Shown here piece by piece: positions 1 through 7,351 of a stretch of DNA of 64,000 nucleotides (positions within the stretch are counted from its first letter, which is position 1; the number at the start of each line of letters is the position of its first letter). The notes below the pieces were generated by a model. That model ran no database searches. It saw only the letters and a list, made by a program, of their open reading frames with translations, and had not been told where the DNA came from. The DNA comes from Pseudomonas frederiksbergensis. Its GTDB lineage: Bacteria > Pseudomonadota > Gammaproteobacteria > Pseudomonadales > Pseudomonadaceae. Location of the stretch: positions 193,051 through 257,050 of the forward strand of contig NZ_MOBP01000003.1 in NCBI RefSeq assembly GCF_003732665.1, given 5' to 3'. Position numbers and translations under genes: made by a program.

Positions 1-70
1 GAAAGCGGTGTAGCAGTCAGCATCTCTATCGACTGACCCACCGCTTTCGCGAGCAAGCCCGCTCCCACAG
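1..70. repeat. REP palindrome, partial at window edge
   Basis: The right arm GCTTTCGCGAGCAAGCCCGC is complete, and the left side keeps only GAAAGCGGTG because the window begins inside the element. This is the dominant Pseudomonas REP family of the window and occurs only between genes. Confidence 0.8.
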
Positions 71-97
71 GGGACTGCATTTCAAGTCGCAGAAATT

Positions 98-130
98 AAA
101 AAGCCCCGCTATCGCTAGCAGGGCTTTTTT
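98..130. terminator. Rho-independent terminator
   Basis: A GC-rich stem (AGCCCCGCT / AGCAGGGCT) is flanked by an A-run on one side and a T-run on the other, so it can work in both directions. It closes the leftward DUF4404-like gene. Confidence 0.7.
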
Positions 131-143
131 GCATCTGGCGGGT

Positions 144-407
144 TCAGATCCCGATATTGCCCAGTGTTTGCACGATGTTGCGCAAAGTACCGGCAATGGC
201 GGGGTGTTCGAGTTCGAAGCGTTCGACAGCCAGGTTCACGCCATCGGCGAGGTTGGAGTCTTTGGTTTTGGTTTCCAGCTCAAGTTCGAGTTCGATCTGC
301 TGCATCAGTGCGTGCAGGTCTTCGCGCTCGGCTTCGGACAGCGGCGGATTCTGTTCCAATTGCTCGCGCAGGGTATTGAGCTGTTCTTGCAGTTCGCGGG
401 CAGGCAT
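144..407 (-). CDS. DUF4404-like small protein
   Basis: This 87-residue acidic protein is predicted to be mostly helical. It has Glu/Leu-rich heptad-like stretches in its first 50 residues and a hydrophobic tail ending GNIGI. I placed the start at the ATG preceded by AAGGAAG, not at the longer in-frame start, because only this one has a good Shine-Dalgarno sequence at normal spacing. The pattern resembles the DUF4404 family of Pseudomonas; no biochemical role is known to me. No signal peptide or membrane segment is visible. The terminator just downstream suggests a single-gene transcript. Confidence 0.75.
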   Translation of the reverse strand: MPARELQEQLNTLREQLEQNPPLSEAEREDLHALMQQIELELELETKTKDSNLADGVNLAVERFELEHPAIAGTLRNIVQTLGNIGI

Positions 408-522
408 GGCGTTCTTCCTTTTATCGATAGGCACTGGCATAGACCGCGACGACACGCCAAAGGTCTATGGCTGACCTTTAGATTAATCCACTCGCGGGCA
501 GGCTGCATGATCTCTATCAGGA

Positions 523-1143
523 TCAGGGCTTTTCGCCCTTGAGTCGGCGCAGGCTGATGTCGGCCAGGCAGGTGTCGAGCTCACCGAGGTGATCGATCAC
601 CGAATGCACCCCCAAGCCAAACAGTTGCACTGTCGCCTTGCCGCGCAAGCGTTCACGGTCCTTTTGACTCAAGGCCTGCCATTCATCCGGCGCCAGCCCG
701 CACAGCGAACCGCAGGACGCCAGGCCAATGGTCCACAGTCCGGCATTGAGCCCGGCTTGCAGCAATCGCGGTTCGCCGCTGACCAGTACGCAGCCGTCCA
801 GGCGCTCGACATTCAGCGCCATCAAGGCCTGCCAGCAGGCGTTTGGCGCTGGCCATGGATTGATTGTTGCGGGATGTTGCGAAGGTTTGATCCACGCCGG
901 CAAGCCAGCGGCCAGGGTTTGGCTGAGGGCAGGGGGGAGTTCATCGAGCCAGGCGCAGGGTATTTGCTGTTGTTGCAAGCTGCGCAGGCTATCGAGAGCG
1001 CCGGGAGTGACTTCGGCGTGGTCGGCGCTGGGTGCGCCGGATTGATGTGTGCGGGCGCCGAAATCCACCAGGCAACCGCTGAGGCCGAACAGTACGGCGG
1101 TCAGGCTTGGCGCGGCGATGGGCAAGGTCTCGGCATGCGGCAT
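523..1143 (-). CDS. PhnX/HAD-like protein with degenerate active site
   Basis: This 206-residue protein resembles phosphonoacetaldehyde hydrolase (PhnX) of the HAD superfamily. The N-terminus AVLFGLSGCLVDFG lines up with the family motif FDWAGT-VDFG, but the nucleophilic Asp is Gly and the second catalytic position is also changed. It is also shorter than PhnX (about 270 residues). The order of later HAD-like blocks is kept loosely (CVLVSGEPRLLQAGLNAG). I expect a non-catalytic relative or a protein with a new role, not a C-P hydrolase. It diverges from mlaA and lies far from any phosphonate genes. Confidence is good for the gene and moderate for the family. Confidence 0.7.
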   Translation of the reverse strand: MPHAETLPIAAPSLTAVLFGLSGCLVDFGARTHQSGAPSADHAEVTPGALDSLRSLQQQQIPCAWLDELPPALSQTLAAGLPAWIKPSQHPATINPWPAPNACWQALMALNVERLDGCVLVSGEPRLLQAGLNAGLWTIGLASCGSLCGLAPDEWQALSQKDRERLRGKATVQLFGLGVHSVIDHLGELDTCLADISLRRLKGEKP

Positions 1144-1342
1144 ATCAACGTCCCTGAAATAGCGACAAGGCTAGGGTTCAACCGTGACAGTTGAGTGACA
1201 TTGATGTGAATCGCTCGCAGTCGTCTCGCAACATCGACAGGCCGACTGTTAGGGAGCTGCCTAAACCGGCTTTTCCGTCTTATACTAGCCGACTTAACGC
1301 CTGGGCCAAGCGCCCGCGCCAGTACAATCCAAGGAGTTTTCT

Positions 1343-2032
1343 ATGCGCTGGAGCAATCAACTCGCTCAGCTATGTGTGTGTGCCAGCGTATTGCTGGTTC
1401 CGTTTGCTGCCCAGGCAGCATCGGAAGATGATCCTTGGGAAAGCGTCAACCGCCCGATCTACCAGTTTAACGACTTCGTTGATACCTACGCGCTCAAGCC
1501 CATTGCCCAGGGTTATGAGTTCGTGACGCCGCAGTTCCTGGAAGATGGTATCCACAACATGTTCCGCAACGTCGGTGATGTCACCAACCTTGCCAACAAC
1601 GTGTTGCAGGCCAAACCGGCGGCGGCTGGTGTCGACACCGCGCGCCTGATCTTCAACACCACCTTCGGCTTGCTGGGCTTCTTCGATGTGGGCACCAAGA
1701 TGGGCCTGCAACGCAGCGACGAAGACTTCGGCCAGACCCTCGGTTACTGGGGTGTCGGCAGCGGTCCGTACGTGATGCTGCCATTGCTCGGCCCCAGCAC
1801 CCTGCGTGATGCGCCGTCCAAGTTCGTCGACAGCTACACCGGCCCGTACCGTTACATCAACGACGTGCCGGTGCGTAACTCGATCTTCGGCCTGAACATC
1901 GTCGATACCCGCGCCAGCCTGTTGTCGGCCGAGAAGTTGATCAACGGTGACAAGTACATCTTCATCCGCAATGCCTACCTGCAAAACCGCGAATTCAAGG
2001 TCAAGGACGGCCACGTCGAAGACGATTTCTGA
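1343..2032 (+). CDS. mlaA: MlaA (VacJ) family outer-membrane lipid asymmetry protein
   Basis: MlaA takes mislocalised phospholipids from the outer leaflet of the outer membrane and passes them to the periplasmic MlaC shuttle. The 229-residue protein has a signal peptide ending around residues 25-26 (AQAA). The conserved VacJ core follows: DPWESVNRPIYQFND, then FNTTFGLLGFFDVGTKMG and LPLLGPSTLRD. Its length fits the family. The E. coli protein is a lipoprotein, but here no Cys sits near the cleavage site; Cys11 and Cys13 lie in the hydrophobic core and do not make a lipobox. An AAGGAG-like site precedes the ATG and a terminator follows. Confidence 0.92.
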   Translation: MRWSNQLAQLCVCASVLLVPFAAQAASEDDPWESVNRPIYQFNDFVDTYALKPIAQGYEFVTPQFLEDGIHNMFRNVGDVTNLANNVLQAKPAAAGVDTARLIFNTTFGLLGFFDVGTKMGLQRSDEDFGQTLGYWGVGSGPYVMLPLLGPSTLRDAPSKFVDSYTGPYRYINDVPVRNSIFGLNIVDTRASLLSAEKLINGDKYIFIRNAYLQNREFKVKDGHVEDDF

Positions 2033-2051
2033 TTCAGCGCGGTAAAACGAA

Positions 2052-2078
2052 GAAGGCGGCCCTCGGGCCGCCTTCTTT
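2052..2078 (+). terminator. Rho-independent terminator after mlaA
   Basis: The stem GAAGGCGGCC / GGCCGCCTTC is followed by TTT. It lies 20 bases after the mlaA stop and before the convergent PilZ gene. Confidence 0.75.
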
Positions 2079-2093
2079 GCGTCTGAATCTGGT

Positions 2094-2393
2094 TTATTTC
2101 ATCTTCAAGATTGTAAGCCCGAGTTTCTGGCTGCCACCGTCCTGTTCCTTCACCCAGACCACTTCGGTGTCGGCCTCAAGCCCTTTGAGCGCCGTGTGAT
2201 CGGAATCGATCCGCACGCTGAGCCGGTCTCCAACCTTGAACAAACGCGGTGCCTCAACCTGCATGCCACTGCTGGAAAGGTCGATGCAGACGGCTGCAAC
2301 CTCATCGCCCTCGTGAATCAGCGAGACATCGGCATCGACCCGCATGCGGATGAAATCGCGCTTTTCGCTGTAGTCTCGATCGGTTTGACTCAT
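2094..2393 (-). CDS. PilZ domain protein (c-di-GMP receptor)
   Basis: This 99-residue protein is a stand-alone PilZ domain. Both c-di-GMP binding signatures are present: Arg12-x3-Arg16 in KRDFIRMRV and the D-x-S-x-x-G motif at residues 38-43 (DLSSSG). A binding-competent receptor is therefore likely. No membrane segment or other domain is present, so it probably relays the signal to a partner protein. It is convergent with mlaA and divergent from the rssB-like gene, the arrangement I know from other pseudomonads. Its target is unknown. Confidence 0.88.
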   Translation of the reverse strand: MSQTDRDYSEKRDFIRMRVDADVSLIHEGDEVAAVCIDLSSSGMQVEAPRLFKVGDRLSVRIDSDHTALKGLEADTEVVWVKEQDGGSQKLGLTILKMK

Positions 2394-2669
2394 GGGCTCG
2401 ATCCTTCCATTGGGTTACGGTTTTGCCTGTTCTTATAACTCCCGGTGATTTGAGAAGTAAAGACGTCAAGCGACCATCGGCGTGAGCTTGAAACGCCTCG
2501 CGGATGGGAGTACCGTCTGCGCCTTAGAAGGGCACCTCTGGTGGACCTGTGTGTCGGGCAAACGCTCGAAAACAGTGCAACAGAGAGGCTAGAAAGCGAA
2601 TCCAGTAGTGTGAGCCGGGATAAAACCCGTGCCTGCTACGCCAACCTAATTCTGGCGCCGTTTGCCCAC

Positions 2670-3851
2670 ATGCCAAAAACCAGTGCCACGCTGCTGATAA
2701 TCGATGATGACGAAGTAGTGCGCGCGAGCCTCGCCGCCTATTTGGAAGACAGTGGTTTCAGTGTCCTGCAAGCCAGCAATGGCCAGCAGGGTCTTCAGGT
2801 ATTCGAGCAAGACAAGCCCGAGTTGGTCATCTGCGATCTGCGCATGCCGCAGATGGGCGGGCTCGAACTCATTCGTCAGGTCACCGAGCTGTCGCCGCAA
2901 ACCCCGGTCATCGTGGTGTCGGGTGCCGGCGTGATGAACGATGCGGTCGAGGCCCTGCGCCTGGGCGCGGCGGACTACCTGATCAAGCCCCTCGAAGATC
3001 TGGCCGTGCTCGAGCACTCCGTGCGCCGGGCCCTGGATCGCGCGCGGCTGCTGCTGGAAAACCAGCGTTACCGCGACAAGCTTGAAAAGGCCAACCGCGA
3101 ACTCGAAGCCAGCCTGAACCTGCTCCAGGAAGACCAGAACGCCGGTCGCCAGGTGCAGATGAACATGCTGCCGGTCAGTCCCTGGACGATCGACGAGTTC
3201 CAGTTTGCTCACCAGATCATCCCGTCGCTGTACCTGTCGGGTGATTTCGTTGACTACTTTAGGGTCGACGAGCGTCGGGTAGCCTTTTACCTGGCGGATG
3301 TTTCCGGGCATGGCGCCTCTTCAGCCTTCGTCACCGTGCTGCTGAAGTTCATGACCACGCGCTTGCTGTTCGAATCCAAGCGCAACGGCACATTGCCGGA
3401 ATTCAAGCCTTCTGAGGTGCTTGGTCATATCAACCGAGGCCTGATCAGTTGTAAGCTGGGTAAACACGTCACAATGGTCGGTGGTGTCATCGACGAGGAG
3501 ACAGGTTTGTTGACCTATAGCATCGGCGGTCATTTGCCGTTGCCTGTGTTGTACACGCCCGACAGTGTTCGTTATCTGGAAGGCCGTGGCCTGCCGGTGG
3601 GCCTCTTCAATGAAGCCACCTACGAAGACCACGTGATGGAGTTGCCGCCGACCTTCAGCCTGACGCTGATGTCCGACGGCATTCTGGACCTCTTGCCAGA
3701 ACCTACACTCAAAGAGAAAGAAGCGGCGTTGCCCCAACGGGTCAAGGCTGCGGGCGGCACCCTGGATGGGCTGCGGCAGGTTTTTGGATTGGCCACGCTT
3801 GGGGAGATGCCGGATGATATCGCCCTGTTGGTGTTGAGCAGGAATCTTTAA
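2670..3851 (+). CDS. rssB: RssB-type response regulator with PP2C-like phosphatase domain
   Basis: This 393-residue protein has a receiver domain at about residues 5-120 with the acidic pocket DDD (12-14), the phosphoacceptor Asp56 in ICDLRMP, and the conserved Lys in LIKPLED. A coiled-coil linker of about 50 residues (LLLENQRYRDKLEKANREL) leads to a PPM/SpoIIE-type Ser/Thr phosphatase domain with LADVSGHG and LMSDGILDLL. An upstream in-frame start would add 43 poorly conserved residues; I use the ATG directly before PKTSATLLIIDDDE. Its stop overlaps the next start by one base (TAATG), so it is translationally coupled to a STAS protein, the expected substrate of the phosphatase. In pseudomonads this pair acts in partner-switching control linked to the general stress response. 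Confidence 0.9.
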   Translation: MPKTSATLLIIDDDEVVRASLAAYLEDSGFSVLQASNGQQGLQVFEQDKPELVICDLRMPQMGGLELIRQVTELSPQTPVIVVSGAGVMNDAVEALRLGAADYLIKPLEDLAVLEHSVRRALDRARLLLENQRYRDKLEKANRELEASLNLLQEDQNAGRQVQMNMLPVSPWTIDEFQFAHQIIPSLYLSGDFVDYFRVDERRVAFYLADVSGHGASSAFVTVLLKFMTTRLLFESKRNGTLPEFKPSEVLGHINRGLISCKLGKHVTMVGGVIDEETGLLTYSIGGHLPLPVLYTPDSVRYLEGRGLPVGLFNEATYEDHVMELPPTFSLTLMSDGILDLLPEPTLKEKEAALPQRVKAAGGTLDGLRQVFGLATLGEMPDDIALLVLSRNL

Positions 3852-4333
3852 TGAGTACCGGTAGAATCCAGTTCGCCGAGCAGGACGGCACCTTCGTCCT
3901 GAAGTTCGTCGGTGAAGTTCGCCTGACCCTGTGTTCGGCGTTGGATGCGACTATTGAGCGGATCTTCACGGCGTTGAACTTCAACGCGATCGTGATCGAC
4001 CTGACCGAAACCCGCAGCATCGACAGCACTACGTTGGGCCTGCTGGCCAAACTGTCGATCCTGTCGCGGCAGAAGGTCGGCTTGCTGCCGACCGTGGTCA
4101 CCACCCACGAAGACATCACCCGTCTGCTGCAGTCCATGGGCTTCGAGCAAGTGTTCAACATCGTTGACCGCCCGATCCCATGCCCTGAGTGCCTGACCGA
4201 CCTGCCAGACCAGGATCAGTCCGAGGAAATCGTGCGGATCAAAGTCCTTGAAGCGCACAAGATCCTCATGGGGCTGAACGACTCCAATCGTGAAGCATTC
4301 CATGACCTGGTGAATGCGCTGGAGCGGCACTGA
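3851..4333 (+). CDS. STAS domain anti-sigma factor antagonist, partner of RssB
   Basis: This 160-residue protein carries a STAS fold at about residues 8-105. The likely phospho-acceptor region is in ETRSIDSTTLGLLAKLS, where Ser/Thr residues follow ID as in SpoIIAA-type antagonists. A C-terminal extension of about 50 residues contains a CPEC pair (IPCPECLTD), possibly a metal or disulfide site. The start overlaps the stop of the phosphatase gene. The inferred model is that the phosphatase dephosphorylates this protein, which then binds an anti-sigma factor or similar partner encoded elsewhere. A REP pair lies directly downstream. Confidence 0.88.
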   Translation: MSTGRIQFAEQDGTFVLKFVGEVRLTLCSALDATIERIFTALNFNAIVIDLTETRSIDSTTLGLLAKLSILSRQKVGLLPTVVTTHEDITRLLQSMGFEQVFNIVDRPIPCPECLTDLPDQDQSEEIVRIKVLEAHKILMGLNDSNREAFHDLVNALERH

Positions 4334-4349
4334 TCCCGAGCAATTCCCT

Positions 4350-4440
4350 TGTGGGAGCGGGCTTGCTCGCGAAAGCGGTGTATCAGCCAGCATAGATGTT
4401 GACTGACCCACCGCTTTCGCGAGCAAGCCCGCTCCCACAT
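4350..4440. repeat. Inverted REP pair
   Basis: Two REP arms (GTGGGAGCGGGCTTGCTCGC and its complement) flank about 40 bases of variable sequence, in the gap after the STAS gene. Confidence 0.85.
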
Positions 4441-4463
4441 TGGTCAAGCGGCGAATTCAACGC

Positions 4464-4500
4464 ACAAAAAAGGGCGAACCCACCGGGTTCGCCCTTTTTG
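4464..4500. terminator. Bidirectional terminator downstream of tal
   Basis: The stem GGGCGAACCC / GGGTTCGCCC with an A-run before and a T-run after can end both the rssB/STAS transcript and the leftward tal transcript. Confidence 0.8.
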
Positions 4501-4517
4501 CATTGCGCCGAACTAAA

Positions 4518-5444
4518 TCACAGCTTGGCTTGCAGCAACGCCTCGAGCTTTTCCTGATCGCGAGCAAACTGACGAATACCTTCCGCCAGTTTCTCGGTCG
4601 CCATCGCGTCTTCGTTGGACAACCAACGGAACTGCGCTTCGTTCAGGCTCAGACGTGCTTCGCCGGCGTGCCCTGGCGCCAGTTTGCGCTCCAGCTTGCC
4701 GTTGTCCGCCGCCAGTTTCTCCAGCAGGTCCGGGCTGATGGTCAGGCGATCGCAACCAGCCAGTTGCTCGATCTGATTCAGGTTACGGAAGCTCGCGCCC
4801 ATTACCACGGTTTTGTAGTCGTTGGCCTTGTAGTAGTTGTAGATGCGGGTCACCGACTGCACGCCCGGATCATCCGCGCCGGTGTAGTCGTTGCCGTTAG
4901 CCTTCTTGTACCAGTCGTAGATGCGGCCCACGAACGGCGAAATCAGGAATACGCCAGCATCAGCGCAAGCAGCGGCTTGAGCGAAGGAGAACAGCAGGGT
5001 CAGGTTGGTCTGGATGCCTTCCTTTTCAAGGATCTCGGCGGCGCGGATGCCTTCCCAGGTGGAGGCGATCTTGATCAGTACGCGGTCGCGGCCAATGCCA
5101 GCCTTGTCGTACAGCTCGATCAGACGGTGCGCGCGCTTCAATACGGCGTCAGTGTCGAACGAAAGACGTGCATCCACTTCGGTGGAAATACGGCCAGGGA
5201 CCACTTTGAGAATTTCTTGACCCACCGCGACGCCAAAACGGTCGCTGGCCAGGCCCACATCGCCCTTGCAGTCATGAACGCAAGCGTTCAGCAGCTCGGC
5301 GTAGCCGGGAATGGCCGCCGCTTTGAGCAGCAGGGAAGGGTTGGTGGTAGCGTCCACGGGTTTAACGCGAGCGATTGCTTCGAAGTCGCCGGTATCGGCA
5401 ACGACGGTAGTGATTTGTTTGAGTTGTTCCAGCTTGGAAGTCAT
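4518..5444 (-). CDS. tal: Transaldolase
   Basis: Transaldolase moves a dihydroxyacetone unit between sedoheptulose-7-phosphate and glyceraldehyde-3-phosphate in the non-oxidative pentose phosphate pathway. The 308-residue protein matches the TalB type in length. It has the signatures [10 protein letters not shown] (about 30-39), [11 protein letters not shown] (86-96) and the Schiff-base lysine at about 125 in [12 protein letters not shown] use the start MTSKLEQ, dropping 19 upstream residues that do not fit the family. It is a single-gene unit ended by a strong terminator, in the usual place next to the rssB/STAS pair in Pseudomonas. Confidence 0.95.
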   Translation of the reverse strand: MTSKLEQLKQITTVVADTGDFEAIARVKPVDATTNPSLLLKAAAIPGYAELLNACVHDCKGDVGLASDRFGVAVGQEILKVVPGRISTEVDARLSFDTDAVLKRAHRLIELYDKAGIGRDRVLIKIASTWEGIRAAEILEKEGIQTNLTLLFSFAQAAACADAGVFLISPFVGRIYDWYKKANGNDYTGADDPGVQSVTRIYNYYKANDYKTVVMGASFRNLNQIEQLAGCDRLTISPDLLEKLAADNGKLERKLAPGHAGEARLSLNEAQFRWLSNEDAMATEKLAEGIRQFARDQEKLEALLQAKL

Positions 5445-5630
5445 GGGCGTGCTCTGTCCTATGGGTCTGATGACATTACCCGAGCGCTGACAGCCACTCA
5501 AGGGCGGGTGTGCGTATCGATGGCCCCAATGGCAACATCCTGAAAACAGGTGTTTGAATGGCGGGGCGTGGTATCGGTAAATACGATGCCTGAATCGGGC
5601 ACAGGTTCAAAGCAACTGACCGTTGACGGT

Positions 5631-6572
5631 CTACTTCGCATTGAGCAGCGTCCTGACCGCCGTTTCCGCCGGCTTCGGTTGACCATCAGCGGTCAGCAGG
5701 CCGAAATTCTTCTCCCGATCGTTGCCGCCCGAATCGCTGTTCTTCCATTCATAAAGCGACGTCAGCGCGATATTCAGTTTCTCGACGTCGGAAATGAACG
5801 CGCCGACTTTGCTGGCCTGCCCGTCGACCCCACCGTTGGACCCGAGCGCCGACACCCCCCACTCGCTGATCACCCCCGGCAAATGAAAGTTCTGCTGGAT
5901 GAACGCCTGGGCCGTGGTGATCTGGGCCGCGGACAAGCCATAGGGATGATAGGAAATCGCGCTGAGGCATTTGGGGTATTCACTGACAATCCGGTTCAGG
6001 GCCACCGTGGACTCGGAGCCCGCACTCGGCGCTTTTGCGAAGCCGAAGCCGATCAATGGCGTGGTTTGCGCCTTCGATCCCAAGGAATGGCACATGGCGC
6101 TCATGAACGGCACGAAGGTGGTCTCGAAGTTGCCGGTCGGCCAGTACTTGTCCAGGTCCGGCTCATTCCAGATTTCAATCGCCACCAACTGTGTGCGGTA
6201 GGACTGTTCCAGGGCGAGCACCGACTTGGCGAACAGTGCGCCTTGCGCCGCCAGCTCGCTGGCCTTGCCGAGCGGCTCGGTGGCGCGAACGGTCATCAAC
6301 ACGGGTAATCCGGCGGCCTTGGCGACGGCGAACGCGTCGCTGATCTGCTTTTGATAGGCCGAAACATCCAGGTTTTCTGTCCATACGCCAAAACGCACGA
6401 AGCCGAACCCTGCCGTTTTGATTTGCCTGGCATCGGCGGGGGTGAAGTTCTGGATCTTGACCTGGACCCCGAAGGTTTTGTCGGTCAGGGCGGGGAACAG
6501 TTGGCTGGCGTGAACCTGACTGGCGCTACAGAGCATCAGTAGCGTGGAGGCGGCAAGGCGTTTGCACTGCAT
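5631..6572 (-). CDS. Secreted clan-A glycoside hydrolase (PslG-like)
   Basis: This 313-residue protein has a signal peptide cleaved near residue 22 (VHAS). A TIM-barrel glycosidase of clan GH-A follows: the acid/base Glu137 in EIWNEPD and the nucleophile Glu237 in VISEWGV sit at the ends of strands 4 and 7 as expected. It looks like the GH39/GH5-like hydrolases found in EPS clusters, such as PslG, that cut the polymer made by the neighbouring genes. It is transcribed away from the phosphatase/Wzc operon, and the shared upstream region holds three copies of the locus-wide direct-repeat motif. The substrate is inferred from the neighbourhood only. Confidence 0.85.
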   Translation of the reverse strand: MQCKRLAASTLLMLCSASQVHASQLFPALTDKTFGVQVKIQNFTPADARQIKTAGFGFVRFGVWTENLDVSAYQKQISDAFAVAKAAGLPVLMTVRATEPLGKASELAAQGALFAKSVLALEQSYRTQLVAIEIWNEPDLDKYWPTGNFETTFVPFMSAMCHSLGSKAQTTPLIGFGFAKAPSAGSESTVALNRIVSEYPKCLSAISYHPYGLSAAQITTAQAFIQQNFHLPGVISEWGVSALGSNGGVDGQASKVGAFISDVEKLNIALTSLYEWKNSDSGGNDREKNFGLLTADGQPKPAETAVRTLLNAK

Positions 6573-6664
6573 GGCGAATTCCCTCTCGTTGAGTTGGAAA
6601 TAACATTGATTATTGGTTTTTTACGGCTATTAGTTCGATAACCATTAAGTTGCTAAGTGCACGA

Positions 6665-6720
6665 CTGTTATGTTTTGTCGGAAAGCCCATGTTAGAAAAC
6701 GTTCGTTATTTTTGGTCCGG
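6665..6720. promoter_or_regulatory. Three direct-repeat elements, divergent EPS promoter region
   Basis: Three copies of a GTTA-N6-GTCGG-like element lie here on the + strand, with GTTA beginning at 6667 (exact GTTATGTTTTGTCGG), 6691 (GTTAGAAAACGTTCG) and 6705 (GTTATTTTTGGTCCG). The two half-sites start 10 bp apart, as in OmpR-family tandem sites. The block is about 90 bp upstream of the hydrolase start and 150 bp upstream of the phosphatase start. Confidence 0.6.
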
Positions 6721-6871
6721 CTATTGTGGTTGGGTGGCTTTTGACTGTCGTGGTACTTAATACGCTTGTATTTGCAAGGCTGATCCGTTTCTGAGTGCGG
6801 GATGAACCCGTGGGTTCACGCTAATCCCCACGACGCATTGGTTGATTCGACATTACACGGGAAGCGTTGCC

Positions 6872-7312
6872 TTGTTCAGAAAGATCCTTGTCGTCTGCGT
6901 GGGCAATATCTGCCGAAGCCCTACCGCAGAACTGTTGCTGCGAAATGCATTGGCCTCTTCCTCCATCGCTGTGACCTCGGCGGGCCTGAGCGCTCGCGTT
7001 GGCGAAGCCATGGAGCCGGCGGCGCGCCAAGTGCTGGAAGAGCGTGGGCATAGCGCCCAAGGGTTTAAAGCACAACAAATAACCCCGGATATCGTCAATG
7101 ACTCAGACCTGATTCTGGTCATGGAAAAAGAGCATGTAAAACAAGTGCTGAAGATGGCATCCCACGCCAGGGGCAAAGTGTTTCTTCTCGGCAAGTGGCA
7201 GGGTGAGCGAGAAATACAGGACCCGTATCGTCAAGGAAAAGCAGCTTTTATTCATGCCCATGCATTGATTGAAGATGCTGTTTGCTCATGGGCGCAGCGC
7301 CTGGGGCATTGA
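6872..7312 (+). CDS. Low-molecular-weight protein tyrosine phosphatase (Wzb/Etp type)
   Basis: This 146-residue enzyme has the phosphatase P-loop C-x5-R at residues 9-15 (CVGNICRS) and the catalytic acid Asp117 in DPYRQG. I chose the TTG start giving MFRKILVVCVGN because GGGAAG lies at good spacing and the family begins there; an upstream ATG at 6842 adds ten residues without a clear ribosome site. It lies 39 bp before the tyrosine autokinase gene. Wzb/Etp-type enzymes dephosphorylate the Tyr cluster of Wzc/Etk, and this cycling is needed for polymer assembly. Confidence 0.9.
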   Translation: MFRKILVVCVGNICRSPTAELLLRNALASSSIAVTSAGLSARVGEAMEPAARQVLEERGHSAQGFKAQQITPDIVNDSDLILVMEKEHVKQVLKMASHARGKVFLLGKWQGEREIQDPYRQGKAAFIHAHALIEDAVCSWAQRLGH

Positions 7313-7351
7313 TGAATAATTTTCAGATCAGTAAAGGGTAAGAACCCACTT

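Noticed and set aside
1191..1526. 111-codon plus-strand frame before mlaA
   Set aside because: It covers the mlaA promoter region and then reads mlaA in another frame; the mlaA signal peptide and domain support the other frame.
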